64,000 nt of DNA from an uncultured Prevotellaceae bacterium. GTDB taxonomy: Bacteria > Bacteroidota > Bacteroidia > Bacteroidales > Bacteroidaceae. Positions 9,333 through 18,053 of this stretch are shown here, piece by piece; the stretch's first letter is position 1; every line of letters starts with the position of its first letter. The notes under the pieces were generated by a model. That model was not told where the DNA came from, ran no database searches, and saw only the letters and a list, made by a program, of their open reading frames with translations. A program made the position numbers and the translations under genes. The stretch spans positions 81,861-145,860 of the forward strand of contig CACWLC010000001.1 of NCBI GenBank assembly GCA_902761605.1, written 5' to 3'.

Positions 9333-12300
9333 TTATTTCACGATTTCATCGTGAGTTATGTAGTTCCTGTCCTTAGGTAATGACTCAGGAGTTATAACAA
9401 ACTTCTTGCCACCTTCGAGATTCAAAGTCACCTTCTGGAATCTTGGGGCAGAGAGCATATACCTATCTGTTACAGGACAAACAGGATAGAATCCCATCGA
9501 AGAGAACACATACCAAGCAGACATCTGACCAGCATCGTCATTACCAGAGAGACCACCTGGGGTATCGTTGTATTCTGTATCGAGGATATGGGTCACACGC
9601 TCAATTGTCTTATCTCTTTTCCCGATGAAATCGTACAAATAGGCTATCTGATGGCAGGGTTCGTTGCCATGCCAGTAGCGTCCCTCTGTAAACATCGAGT
9701 CGAGTTTTGCTTCAAACTTCGCAGATCCACCAAGCATCTCTATCAGCCCCTCGACATTCTGAGGAACATACCAGGTATAATGGCATGTTGCTCCTTCTGT
9801 GATATATGGTTTACGATGAACAAAATCGAGATTATCCTCAAACTTTCCATTATCATATTTCCTTTTTGAGATTTTCTTTGGAGCATGACGACCATCACAA
9901 TAGCCAGTCTTTGGATTAATGACATTTCGCCAGTTCTCAGAACGAGTCATCAGCTGATTGTAGTCATCTGTCTTTCCCAACGCTTTTGCCATCTGAGCTA
10001 CAGCAAAGTCGTCGAAGGCATATTCGAGAGTACGAGATGTCTGTTCATCCTGATGGAAAGCTTCTTTCACTCCATCCTCCAAGGGGATATAGCCATATTT
10101 CAGATAACTCTCAAGAGCTCTGCGTCCCATACCGTTCTTATAGTCTTCAAAAGAGGCGGGTGTCTCAAAGGCGTTCTTACGCATACCCTCATAGGCCTTT
10201 TCTGCGTTGAAATCGCGGATTCCTTTGATATAAGCATCAGCCAAGACCACACTACAATGATCACCAATCATTGCTGCTGTATAGGAGTTCCAGCAAGGGA
10301 AGATAGGTAACCACCCACCCTCTTCATACATCGTAACTAATGACTGCATCATATCTGCAGATTGCTTTGGAGCGATGATATTATATAGCGGATGAACAGC
10401 CCTATAAGTGTCCCACATAGAAAAATCGCCATAATAGGTTCTGTATTGTTGAGGGGTAATGATAGTGCCATCAGCAAACCTAGGATATGCTCCATCAACA
10501 TCGCTCATCTCTCGTGGAAGGAAAGAAGCACGGTATAATGCTCCATAGAACTGATTCACACGGGCAACATCAGTATCCTCCACATCGATGGCATGAAGAC
10601 GCTCTATCCATTGTAAGGCGACTAACTTCATCATACTGTCAAAGGTATGGGCCTCAGCCTCGAAGGCAAAGTTGCGTTCTGTTCCTGACTTTGTAGTAAA
10701 CGATGTGGCAGCTTTGAGGATAATGGGCACATTGGCCTTGCCATTGAAAGTGAACCATGCGCAAAGGCTATCACAGCCAAAATCCTCGATTTTATCGTAA
10801 GCCTGGAGCAAGTAATGGCCACTGAAACCAGCTGTCTCACCCCATCCCTGATAGATACGATGAGCAGGATTATAGCCATATATTATCTTGTCCATAGAGT
10901 CAATCTCCAAGTATCCCTCGCCCTCATCGCTATTATGATTAAGGACGATGTGCACAGGACCATCCTGTTCTGGTGTTATACGGAAGATTGCAGTATGACT
11001 TAATCCTGTAACCTCTATCTTCAGATGCTCCTGAGGCAGACGTACTGCATAATAGTGAGGATGGGATATCTCTGCCTGATGTGAGAAAGGAGTAGCACGT
11101 TCCTCTGGTTTCAGCCGCAGTTTCCCACCAAGCGCTGCCAAGGTAAACGATCCATAATCCTGAGTACAGCCACCTACAATCCAATGGCTATTACGAATGC
11201 CCTGAAAGAGCGAATCAGTATAATAATAAGGTGCAATACATTTCTTCTCTGTATCACGAGTCTGAGGAGTCCAGAAATTCTGGCCATTAGGCGAGAGGAC
11301 TGCAGGAAGAGTCTGTCCATGTTCCTCTGAGCCTTTGCCGAAGAGCCCTGCAGTCTTGGTATTTGCAGGTGCAGTACCCACCATAGTATTCAGAGCACAC
11401 AGCTGCCGAAGGTGTTCATAATAATGTATCCGCTCAGCAACCTTTTGCTTCAGCTCTTCCCAACGATAGAAATTCTGAGAAGGGGAATAACCCATCTTCG
11501 CAGGTTTCTCGTTATGCAGTAATTGCACAAGCACATCGCCCTGTGCATTCCGATAGAAAATCATCTGGAGATTAGCTGCCATAGGAAGGATTTCATCCAT
11601 GATTCCACAAATCTTCCCATTTATTTCTTTGCTCTTTTCGCTCAGATCCAGTCCTATAAGTGTCAACAGGCGATATAGGTTCGAGTCGTGTCCAAAGCGC
11701 AAATCCGCTCCCTTCTTTCCAGAAGCAATCGCAGCATCAGCCTCAGCCTCTATCCTTTGCCAGAGAGAGAGAGCACTACGGGCTGGGATACCCTCATTCT
11801 GAATCAAGTCGCCATGAACAATCGTCATACTCTCATTATTCTTATCATAAACAGCCTGAAACTCCTCTGGAGTGAAGATATCATAGAGAGAGACATCGAG
11901 TTCTACATCCTGCATATCAGATGCTATCGTATGGAGTTCCATCAGCAGCTTCGCAGGATCATCAACCTTCGAAGGATCGATAAAGAGTGCTTTGATAAAC
12001 CTGTCCGTAGAAATCCTAAGAGGCAGGACTGTCCGATTCTCCAATGCCTTTTCTTCTGGCGAGGTATATGCAATCCAAGCCATATCAGCAGAATCGGTGA
12101 TAGACTCCAGATCCTTGTGACCAGACAGATTCCCTAGCGCCTCCAAGAAAGCCAACATACTGCTTCTACATCTTCCAACCACAGTACTATGAGCTGTAAT
12201 ATCAGCATCGGAGGTAAAAAGCTGGGGGAAGTTTTGATACATCCTGCTGGCGATACCTCGATGCTGGCGAGCTCCAAGGGCTGTAAGTTTTCCACCATTT

Positions 12301-12650
12301 CCTTTGGCATCCTTCCATATCTTTGCCAAACGCTTACGAACACTCTTACCCAACTTCGTAAGATTCTTCTGGTCCTCGAAATGCTTATTCACCCAGATAT
12401 ACCTATTATCATTAGTGAGCCAACGAGACCCATGTCGCCCATAATGAGATATGTAAAACGGCTCATAACCCTCTGGGGCAGATTTAATATCAGGCGCGAC
12501 ATCACCCGACTCTACAGGATAAGCATAATATACCCCACCCATTTTCTCGTACTGGGCATGTAAAGGTAAAAAGGTAAAAAGGTAAAAAGGTAAAATTATC
12601 GCTACCCGCCTTAATACCATATTCATACTTTTCTTTACCATATTTTTCAT
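9333..12650 (-). CDS. Histidine acid phosphatase / GH92 alpha-mannosidase fusion
   Basis: 1105 residues, exported. A signal peptide (about 1-33) is followed by a clade-2 histidine phosphatase domain (about 35-425) with the R72-H73-G74 motif and a distal HD pair near residue 325. A complete GH92 module (about 430-1105) follows, with GNEPCHQIAYLY and GLSGNDDAGQMSAW, family signatures around the Ca-binding and catalytic centre. It probably dephosphorylates a phospho-mannoside and trims alpha-linked mannose. It is the last gene of the GH92-kinase-GH92 operon, 15 bp after the kinase stop. The signal-peptide core is coded by 8-bp repeats (12561-12595), which could shift the frame. Confidence 0.85.
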   Translation of the reverse strand: MKNMVKKSMNMVLRRVAIILPFYLFTFLPLHAQYEKMGGVYYAYPVESGDVAPDIKSAPEGYEPFYISHYGRHGSRWLTNDNRYIWVNKHFEDQKNLTKLGKSVRKRLAKIWKDAKGNGGKLTALGARQHRGIASRMYQNFPQLFTSDADITAHSTVVGRCRSSMLAFLEALGNLSGHKDLESITDSADMAWIAYTSPEEKALENRTVLPLRISTDRFIKALFIDPSKVDDPAKLLMELHTIASDMQDVELDVSLYDIFTPEEFQAVYDKNNESMTIVHGDLIQNEGIPARSALSLWQRIEAEADAAIASGKKGADLRFGHDSNLYRLLTLIGLDLSEKSKEINGKICGIMDEILPMAANLQMIFYRNAQGDVLVQLLHNEKPAKMGYSPSQNFYRWEELKQKVAERIHYYEHLRQLCALNTMVGTAPANTKTAGLFGKGSEEHGQTLPAVLSPNGQNFWTPQTRDTEKKCIAPYYYTDSLFQGIRNSHWIVGGCTQDYGSFTLAALGGKLRLKPEERATPFSHQAEISHPHYYAVRLPQEHLKIEVTGLSHTAIFRITPEQDGPVHIVLNHNSDEGEGYLEIDSMDKIIYGYNPAHRIYQGWGETAGFSGHYLLQAYDKIEDFGCDSLCAWFTFNGKANVPIILKAATSFTTKSGTERNFAFEAEAHTFDSMMKLVALQWIERLHAIDVEDTDVARVNQFYGALYRASFLPREMSDVDGAYPRFADGTIITPQQYRTYYGDFSMWDTYRAVHPLYNIIAPKQSADMMQSLVTMYEEGGWLPIFPCWNSYTAAMIGDHCSVVLADAYIKGIRDFNAEKAYEGMRKNAFETPASFEDYKNGMGRRALESYLKYGYIPLEDGVKEAFHQDEQTSRTLEYAFDDFAVAQMAKALGKTDDYNQLMTRSENWRNVINPKTGYCDGRHAPKKISKRKYDNGKFEDNLDFVHRKPYITEGATCHYTWYVPQNVEGLIEMLGGSAKFEAKLDSMFTEGRYWHGNEPCHQIAYLYDFIGKRDKTIERVTHILDTEYNDTPGGLSGNDDAGQMSAWYVFSSMGFYPVCPVTDRYMLSAPRFQKVTLNLEGGKKFVITPESLPKDRNYITHDEIVK
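12561..12595. repeat. 8-bp tandem repeat in a signal-peptide coding region
   Basis: Units of GGTAAAAA at 12565-12572, 12573-12580 and 12581-12588, then GGTAAAAT at 12589-12596, with a partial unit before. They code the hydrophobic core FYLFTFLPL of the phosphatase-GH92 signal peptide. Gain or loss of one unit would change the frame. Confidence 0.8.
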
Positions 12651-12665
12651 ATCTTTCTTGTATCT

Positions 12666-14570
12666 CTATTTTCTTAGTAGTTCAAATATAAAGCGTGAGC
12701 CTTGTGTATATTTTGTATCAAGCCACAGATCGCCTCCCATACGCTGTGCTATGGAACGAGCCACAGTCAACCCTATACCTGTGCCATCGGCAAAATCGTC
12801 GAGTTGCACGAACTCCTCGAAGACATGATCAGCCTGATCAGCAGAGATTCCGATACCCGTATCCTCAACAATAAAACGTAAATGATTCTCAGTATACTCC
12901 GTTTTGAGAGTAATGCTACCTTCGTATGTAAACTTAACTGCATTTTCCAGTATCTGTGAGAGAGCACGAATAGCATAAAGTTCATTTGTAATAAGTGCTA
13001 CAGAGTCAGTTGGCTGATTACTGATGATCTCAAACTTCACTTTCGAGTCAGCATTTTCAGGAAGGGTGTGCTGACTGATTCCTGACTGAACTATTGCCTG
13101 TTCCATAATCATCTTAACATCCGTTTTATCACTTCGCTCAATGATAGCCTCACTGCTGATATCGCTAAGCTCAAGCATACGATCCACAAGTTTTGTGATA
13201 CGATCTGTGTTCTCCTCCACACGTTCTTGTATGTCGGCCTTCTCACTTTCAGGCAGATCTATGCCAGGTGTTGTCAGAATCTGTGTGAATCCAGAGAGGA
13301 TATTTAGTGGCGTACGAATCTCATGGGATATATTACGAACGAACTCTGTCTTCATCTTCGACGATGCTTTCGCCTTCTCATTGGCAATTCGAAGTTCTTC
13401 ACTCACTTTCTTATGCCCGATAGCTGTACGCCAACCATAAAGAAGCAACAACAGAAGAGCCACCATAATAGACGAGGCGGCAATAACCATATACAGGAAC
13501 TTTGATTGCTGCTGTTCCATTTTCAGTTCATCAACCTGAAACAGCGTATTCAACTCATCGAGATGCTGGCGGGCATCACGTCCGAACAGAGAATCTTTTT
13601 CATGATAAAGTCGCTGATAGATACGAGCTGCTTCATCACCCCTGCCCAACATCATTAGTGCCTGAGCCCTGACTTCGCTGGTGTGATCGTCCTTATCTTT
13701 TGTCATCATACTGACGCTATCCGTATATAGCACAGCATTGGCAGCATCGCCAGATGCCAAAAAGAATCGGGCCTGCATCTTATAATAATGGTGTAAGCTA
13801 AGTGAGGTCTTAACCAGATGGGCATGATGCCCAGCAGTATCAAGAGCCATTTTTGCATCCTCGAGTTTCTTCTGTCCTATGAAGGCAGCTGCACGAGCCA
13901 GATAATAGGCATTATAACATTCGTGTACCTCTGGCTTCTCTAACTTTCCTACCTTTTTATGAAGGAACTCAAGCCACTCCTCTGTCACCCTGAGTTCCTG
14001 ATCATATGCCTTGTCATAGTCATAGGCCTTTGCCATACGATAATAGATATTGCTCAGCGAACTGATATCGTCGTCTTCATCCTTCATCAGTTCGGCATAG
14101 CGCTGAAGGGCATCTACTGCCGGCTCTGTCTGTTTCATGTTCAGATAGATGACACCAATCTGTTTATATGCCATCGCACGGCCTAAAGTATTTTCTCGTT
14201 TCTTGGCATCATCGAGCATACGCTGTGTCTCATGCAAAGCTAACTGCAACTTACCCATAGAACATAAAGCATTTGCTTTAAGCTGCCAGGTACGGTAATA
14301 GTTATCCCATTGAGTTTGCCCATAAAACCACGTCATCTGGATTTCAGCCTCATCGGCAAGTTCCTTTGTCATAGAAGAATTCTTAAGGGTAACTATTTTC
14401 TTCCATCGTGCAAGGCCTTCTTTTTCTATATCACCTAATCGTTGCCAATGGGCAATTTGTCCATCAATCTCTGCAAGGGCCGCCTTTGCAAGACCCTTGC
14501 TCTCTGTATGGTTAGCATACATCACAATGCACCATGTCAGAAAGATTAAGATAGTCGATATTCGTTTCAT
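12666..14570 (-). CDS. TPR-containing membrane sensor histidine kinase (orphan)
   Basis: 634 residues. Signal peptide (1-19), a helical periplasmic TPR-like sensor region (about 25-355), one membrane helix near 365-387, then a kinase core: H-box NISHEIRTPLN (phospho-His near 416), N-box ILENAVKF, G1 EDTGIGI and G2 GTGIGLTVARS. There is no receiver or DNA-binding domain, so it is not a hybrid two-component system, and no response regulator gene is in the window. Its ATG overlaps the GH92 stop by one base (TAATG), indicating translational coupling, and the phosphatase-GH92 gene follows at 15 bp. It probably senses a periplasmic cue tied to mannoside use. Confidence 0.88.
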   Translation of the reverse strand: MKRISTILIFLTWCIVMYANHTESKGLAKAALAEIDGQIAHWQRLGDIEKEGLARWKKIVTLKNSSMTKELADEAEIQMTWFYGQTQWDNYYRTWQLKANALCSMGKLQLALHETQRMLDDAKKRENTLGRAMAYKQIGVIYLNMKQTEPAVDALQRYAELMKDEDDDISSLSNIYYRMAKAYDYDKAYDQELRVTEEWLEFLHKKVGKLEKPEVHECYNAYYLARAAAFIGQKKLEDAKMALDTAGHHAHLVKTSLSLHHYYKMQARFFLASGDAANAVLYTDSVSMMTKDKDDHTSEVRAQALMMLGRGDEAARIYQRLYHEKDSLFGRDARQHLDELNTLFQVDELKMEQQQSKFLYMVIAASSIMVALLLLLLYGWRTAIGHKKVSEELRIANEKAKASSKMKTEFVRNISHEIRTPLNILSGFTQILTTPGIDLPESEKADIQERVEENTDRITKLVDRMLELSDISSEAIIERSDKTDVKMIMEQAIVQSGISQHTLPENADSKVKFEIISNQPTDSVALITNELYAIRALSQILENAVKFTYEGSITLKTEYTENHLRFIVEDTGIGISADQADHVFEEFVQLDDFADGTGIGLTVARSIAQRMGGDLWLDTKYTQGSRFIFELLRK

Positions 14571-17242
14571 TACTCTATATTCCAGTCTATTCCTAATGGA
14601 TTATTTCGCATTTCCAAGACAAGAGGCATGTCGTCGTCTTGTTTTATCCACATCTCAGTACGATCGATATCTGCCTGAACGTGTATGGTGACATCCGATT
14701 CGTCTATTATTCGCCAGGTGATGCAATCATAAATGAAATATCCTTTCTCCTTAAGGTCCTTGAATGCTTTGCGGGAGATAAAGGCGAATGTACCTTTTGA
14801 TTTATAGACAAGGCCATCAGAGGGGATATCCCAACAGAATCCGTTAGCATTTTCCACGATAGAACGAGCGATTTTATATGTAGCCTCCTTGCAAGTGACG
14901 ATAAGCGTATCTCCTACCCAACCATAAGTCAAAGGCCAGGTGCGATACTGCTTATTGAGAGTGAAGGTTATGGCTGTCTTTTCATTCCCAGGCTGGGAAT
15001 AATTGGTTCCCAAGGTGGGAAGGTTTTGTTCCCAGGCTGGGAATATTTCTTTAGCTACTTTCTTACTCTTTGGGGATAAGTAGAATACCAGTTCTCCCCC
15101 ACCCATCAGGTCTGAGTGTTCAAGGCGGGCATCGCTTAACAGTTTGCCATTAAGCGTCACTTTCTCGAAATGTGTACCTTTGCCCTTAATGATACCTCGA
15201 ATCGACTTTCCGTTAGATAATAGCAGTGTCCATTCTGGAATCAGCGGGGCATGCAGGAGATAGTAGCTCCGACCTGCATTAGGATATAGTCCCATCATGT
15301 GGAAAGCAAGCCAGGAAGACATTGCTCCACTATCGTCGTTGCCAGGCAATCCGTCTGGTTTGTCAGTATAGTTCTCTGTTATAATCTGACGAACACAATC
15401 TGATGTCAAGTCAGGCCTTCCAATCCAATGATACAGACAAGGCGTGAGGAAGGAAGGCTCATTGCCCACATTATATCTCTTGCGATCAAAGAACATATCA
15501 AGTCGTTTCCTGAAAGTCTCCTCACCTCCACAGGCTTCGATGAGTCCTGGCACATCGTGAGGGATACTGAGCGAATATTCAGCCGAAAGAGCTTCGTAGA
15601 AGAATGTGCTCCACCAAGGGAGATACCAAGGAGCCACCTTTGTGATAGGGGTATAAGGTATCAGAGGATGATACACCTTAGATTTGCCCCAAGGCACAGA
15701 GTCGAGCCATCGTCCTTGTGCATCCTTTGGCATGATATATCCCTTCACATCATCCCACTCATAATCAGAACGCCAGAGATTCCTCCAACTCTGAGATTGC
15801 TTCAGATATCTGTCATAGATATCCATACGTCCTAATCCTTTGGCAACCAAAGCAATACAGTAATCATTGTATGCGTATTCGATAGTCCTCGTTCCTGCAC
15901 GATCGATGCCGTATGGGATATATCCAAGTTCAAGATATTCCTTCAGTCCGCCTCGTCCGTGTTTCTCGTGATCAGCACCAGGATCAACTTCTGCATCTTT
16001 CAGCATCGCCTCAAGGGCATAGTCATAATCGATACCCTCAATACCTTTTGCAAAAGCATCAGCAATAACGACCTCTGCATTTGAGCCACCTTGGGTTCTT
16101 CCGTTGCAGTCACCACTACGGGCATCGGGCATGTATCCCTCTCGTTTGTAGATATTCAGGAGAGAGTTGACAATATCTGCCTCTCGCTTAGGGTCAAGCA
16201 AAGTGATAAGTGGCGAAGAAGAACGATAAGTGTCCCAGATAGCGTAATAGTCATCATAGTAGGGCTTTTCTGTCCATTTTGGATTCTCTCCACTCTTATC
16301 CACTGGCATAATCATAGTGTGATAAAGGGCAGTATAGAACATTCGTTTCTGAACCTCTGTACCACTAATCTGCACACGACTCAGCACCTTCTCCCAACTT
16401 TCTCTTAATAGCCCAAGCTGTGTATCAAAATCACAGTCCGGTATATTCCGTTTCGCCTGCTGCTCACTTACATACGATATTCCCACCTTAATATTAACCT
16501 CACAGGGTGCCTGTCCCCATGTGAGGCTCAGGCTCTCTCCGCCCTTTTTGGGGGTGGGGTCAAATGCTTTATCGCTTATGAGACAGAAATATACAGTATA
16601 AGCATCACCGTTATTCCACCCTCCACGAATACGAGTATATCCTCTTACCTCATGATCATTGACCACCTCAACTTCACCACCAACAAACTGCTGTTGCTCT
16701 CTGCGATCAGGAATTGGATTCTTACCTAGATAGTGCGAGGAGTCTATTAAGAGGTGAGGGGTGAGGGGTGAGAGGTTAGAGATATCCTGTGCTGGATAAT
16801 GAATTCTATAGAAGGCGCATCGCTCTGATGATGTTATCTCAGTACGGATACCACTCTCGAAAGTCGTTGCGTAATATCCAAGCTCTAATTCTTCTGAGAT
16901 ACGTTTTTGCTCATAATCATATCTCTCACCACTCACCTCTAACTTCTCACCACTAAAAGGTTGAATGAGGATATTTCCATATTTCTGTCCTCCACCCGTA
17001 CCGCTTACGTGAGTTTGCGAGAAGCCCGTTACCACCTCTGGCATAGGAGCCCATCCAGCATTAGGCTTTATGGTACAATCCGGACCTGGCTTACACATGC
17101 TGAAAGGCATCGAAGGTCCTGGGAACGTTCTTCCAACTCCCTCGCTTCCGATACGAGGGTCGACATACTTCCAAACCTGCGAAAAACAAGTCATTGGAGC
17201 CAATATCAGGCTGGCGGTTAGTATAATTTGTTTCAGTTTCAT
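14570..17242 (-). CDS. GH92 exo-alpha-mannosidase
   Basis: 890 residues from the ATG at 17242; an earlier in-frame ATG (17257) lies within the promoter element and is unlikely. Signal peptide to about residue 22. The N-terminal beta-sandwich begins WKYVDPRIGSEG and contains GFSQTHVSGTG; the catalytic (alpha/alpha)6 barrel carries GNEPSFLTP and GLPGNDDSGAMSSW. GH92 enzymes are Ca-dependent inverting alpha-mannosidases acting on N-glycans or mannans. It is about 130 residues longer than the usual ~750, the extra being C-terminal. Inserted 7-bp repeat arms (16751-16953) code surface-loop residues, and 22-bp repeats lie near 14985-15046. First gene of a three-gene operon. Confidence 0.9.
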   Translation of the reverse strand: MKLKQIILTASLILAPMTCFSQVWKYVDPRIGSEGVGRTFPGPSMPFSMCKPGPDCTIKPNAGWAPMPEVVTGFSQTHVSGTGGGQKYGNILIQPFSGEKLEVSGERYDYEQKRISEELELGYYATTFESGIRTEITSSERCAFYRIHYPAQDISNLSPLTPHLLIDSSHYLGKNPIPDRREQQQFVGGEVEVVNDHEVRGYTRIRGGWNNGDAYTVYFCLISDKAFDPTPKKGGESLSLTWGQAPCEVNIKVGISYVSEQQAKRNIPDCDFDTQLGLLRESWEKVLSRVQISGTEVQKRMFYTALYHTMIMPVDKSGENPKWTEKPYYDDYYAIWDTYRSSSPLITLLDPKREADIVNSLLNIYKREGYMPDARSGDCNGRTQGGSNAEVVIADAFAKGIEGIDYDYALEAMLKDAEVDPGADHEKHGRGGLKEYLELGYIPYGIDRAGTRTIEYAYNDYCIALVAKGLGRMDIYDRYLKQSQSWRNLWRSDYEWDDVKGYIMPKDAQGRWLDSVPWGKSKVYHPLIPYTPITKVAPWYLPWWSTFFYEALSAEYSLSIPHDVPGLIEACGGEETFRKRLDMFFDRKRYNVGNEPSFLTPCLYHWIGRPDLTSDCVRQIITENYTDKPDGLPGNDDSGAMSSWLAFHMMGLYPNAGRSYYLLHAPLIPEWTLLLSNGKSIRGIIKGKGTHFEKVTLNGKLLSDARLEHSDLMGGGELVFYLSPKSKKVAKEIFPAWEQNLPTLGTNYSQPGNEKTAITFTLNKQYRTWPLTYGWVGDTLIVTCKEATYKIARSIVENANGFCWDIPSDGLVYKSKGTFAFISRKAFKDLKEKGYFIYDCITWRIIDESDVTIHVQADIDRTEMWIKQDDDMPLVLEMRNNPLGIDWNIE
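14985..15046. repeat. Three 22-bp-spaced palindromic repeats inside the GH92 gene
   Basis: TTCCCA starts at 14985, 15007 and 15029, exactly 22 bp apart. Each starts a short palindrome of the type TTCCCAGGCTGGGAA, the middle copy being TTCCCAAGGTGGGAA. They code the segment near PAWEQNLPTLGTNYSQPG in the C-terminal region. Confidence 0.8.
16751..16953. repeat. Inverted 7-bp repeat arms inside the GH92 gene
   Basis: Left arm 16751-16778: GAGGTGA, GGGGTGA, GGGGTGA, GAGGTTA. Right arm 16923-16953: CTCTCAC, CACTCAC, CTCTAAC, TTCTCAC, CAC. The arms are inverted relative to each other and about 145 bp apart. The frame is kept, coding SNLSPLTPHLL and EKLEVSGERYDYE. Confidence 0.7.
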
Positions 17243-17245
17243 GCT

Positions 17246-17254
17246 GCAAAGATA
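17246..17254 (-). promoter_or_regulatory. Promoter -7 element of the GH92 operon
   Basis: TATCTTTGC on the minus strand, ending only 3 nt before the ATG at 17242. With usual Bacteroidetes spacing, transcription would begin at or next to the A of the ATG, implying a leaderless mRNA. Confidence 0.6.
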
Positions 17255-17297
17255 CAAAAAAAGCTACATATTACACAGATTATCACAGAATATTTCG

Positions 17298-17306
17298 TAA
17301 CTTTGC
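17298..17306 (+). promoter_or_regulatory. Promoter -7 element of queC
   Basis: TAACTTTGC, a full consensus match, 19 bp before the queC ATG. It probably also drives the downstream GH2 and patatin genes. Confidence 0.65.
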
Positions 17307-17325
17307 AGCAAAAATAGTAAAAAAG

Positions 17326-17979
17326 ATGAAAGACTGTATACTGATTTTGAGCGGAGGAATGGACTCCACCACCTTGTTATATGACTATAAGGATCGCATC
17401 GCTGTAGCTATTTCCTTCGACTACGGCAGCAACCATAATGCCAAGGAGATTCCCTTTGCGAAAAAACACTGTGAGCGATTAGGCATCAGGCATGTGGTTA
17501 TCCCCCTCGAATTTATGTCCAGATACTTCCGCAGCTCCCTGCTCGCTGGAGATGCAGCCATCCCTGAGGGTAACTATGCTGATGAGAACATGAAATCCAC
17601 CGTAGTTCCCTTCCGCAATGGCATCATGCTCGCCATCGCTGCAGGAATAGCTGAGTCCAACGATCTGCAGTATATCATGATGGCTAATCATGGAGGTGAT
17701 CACACAATCTATCCCGATTGCCGACCTGAGTTCGTTGAGGCCTTCGATGCCGCTACCAATGCCGGCACATACAATGGAGTACGCCTGCTGTCACCATACT
17801 GCAACCTGACGAAAGGCCAGATTGCAGCACGAGGCAAGGAACTTGGTATCGACTATGCCGAAACCTGGTCTTGTTATCGTGGTGGCGACAAGCATTGTGG
17901 CAAATGCGGCACCTGCGTAGAGCGCCGTGAAGCCCTCGCAGAAGCAGGCATCCCCGATCCGACAGAATACGAGGGCTGA
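17326..17979 (+). CDS. queC: 7-cyano-7-deazaguanine synthase QueC
   Basis: 217 residues, full length. The PP-loop SGGMDST (residues 9-15) binds ATP, and the C-terminal zinc site C-x8-C-x2-C-x2-C (CYRGGDKHCGKCGTC) is diagnostic. It converts 7-carboxy-7-deazaguanine to preQ0 in queuosine synthesis (cytoplasm). No other queuosine gene is in the window. It is followed at 74 bp by a GH2 gene on the same strand; functional linkage is not apparent. Confidence 0.95.
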   Translation: MKDCILILSGGMDSTTLLYDYKDRIAVAISFDYGSNHNAKEIPFAKKHCERLGIRHVVIPLEFMSRYFRSSLLAGDAAIPEGNYADENMKSTVVPFRNGIMLAIAAGIAESNDLQYIMMANHGGDHTIYPDCRPEFVEAFDAATNAGTYNGVRLLSPYCNLTKGQIAARGKELGIDYAETWSCYRGGDKHCGKCGTCVERREALAEAGIPDPTEYEG

Positions 17980-18053
17980 AGACGGAAAGATTGTCATAAG
18001 GTTACTGGCTATAGCACCTGTACTCAGAATCAACAAATAACAATGTACCCGAA

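Noticed and set aside
12773-17221. Several 60-135 codon open frames opposite the GH92 and kinase genes
   Set aside because: All lie within genes with complete domain motifs; no promoters or ribosome sites of their own.
17980-18053. Small open frame between queC and GH2
   Set aside because: About 20 codons, no start or ribosome site, and no family resemblance.
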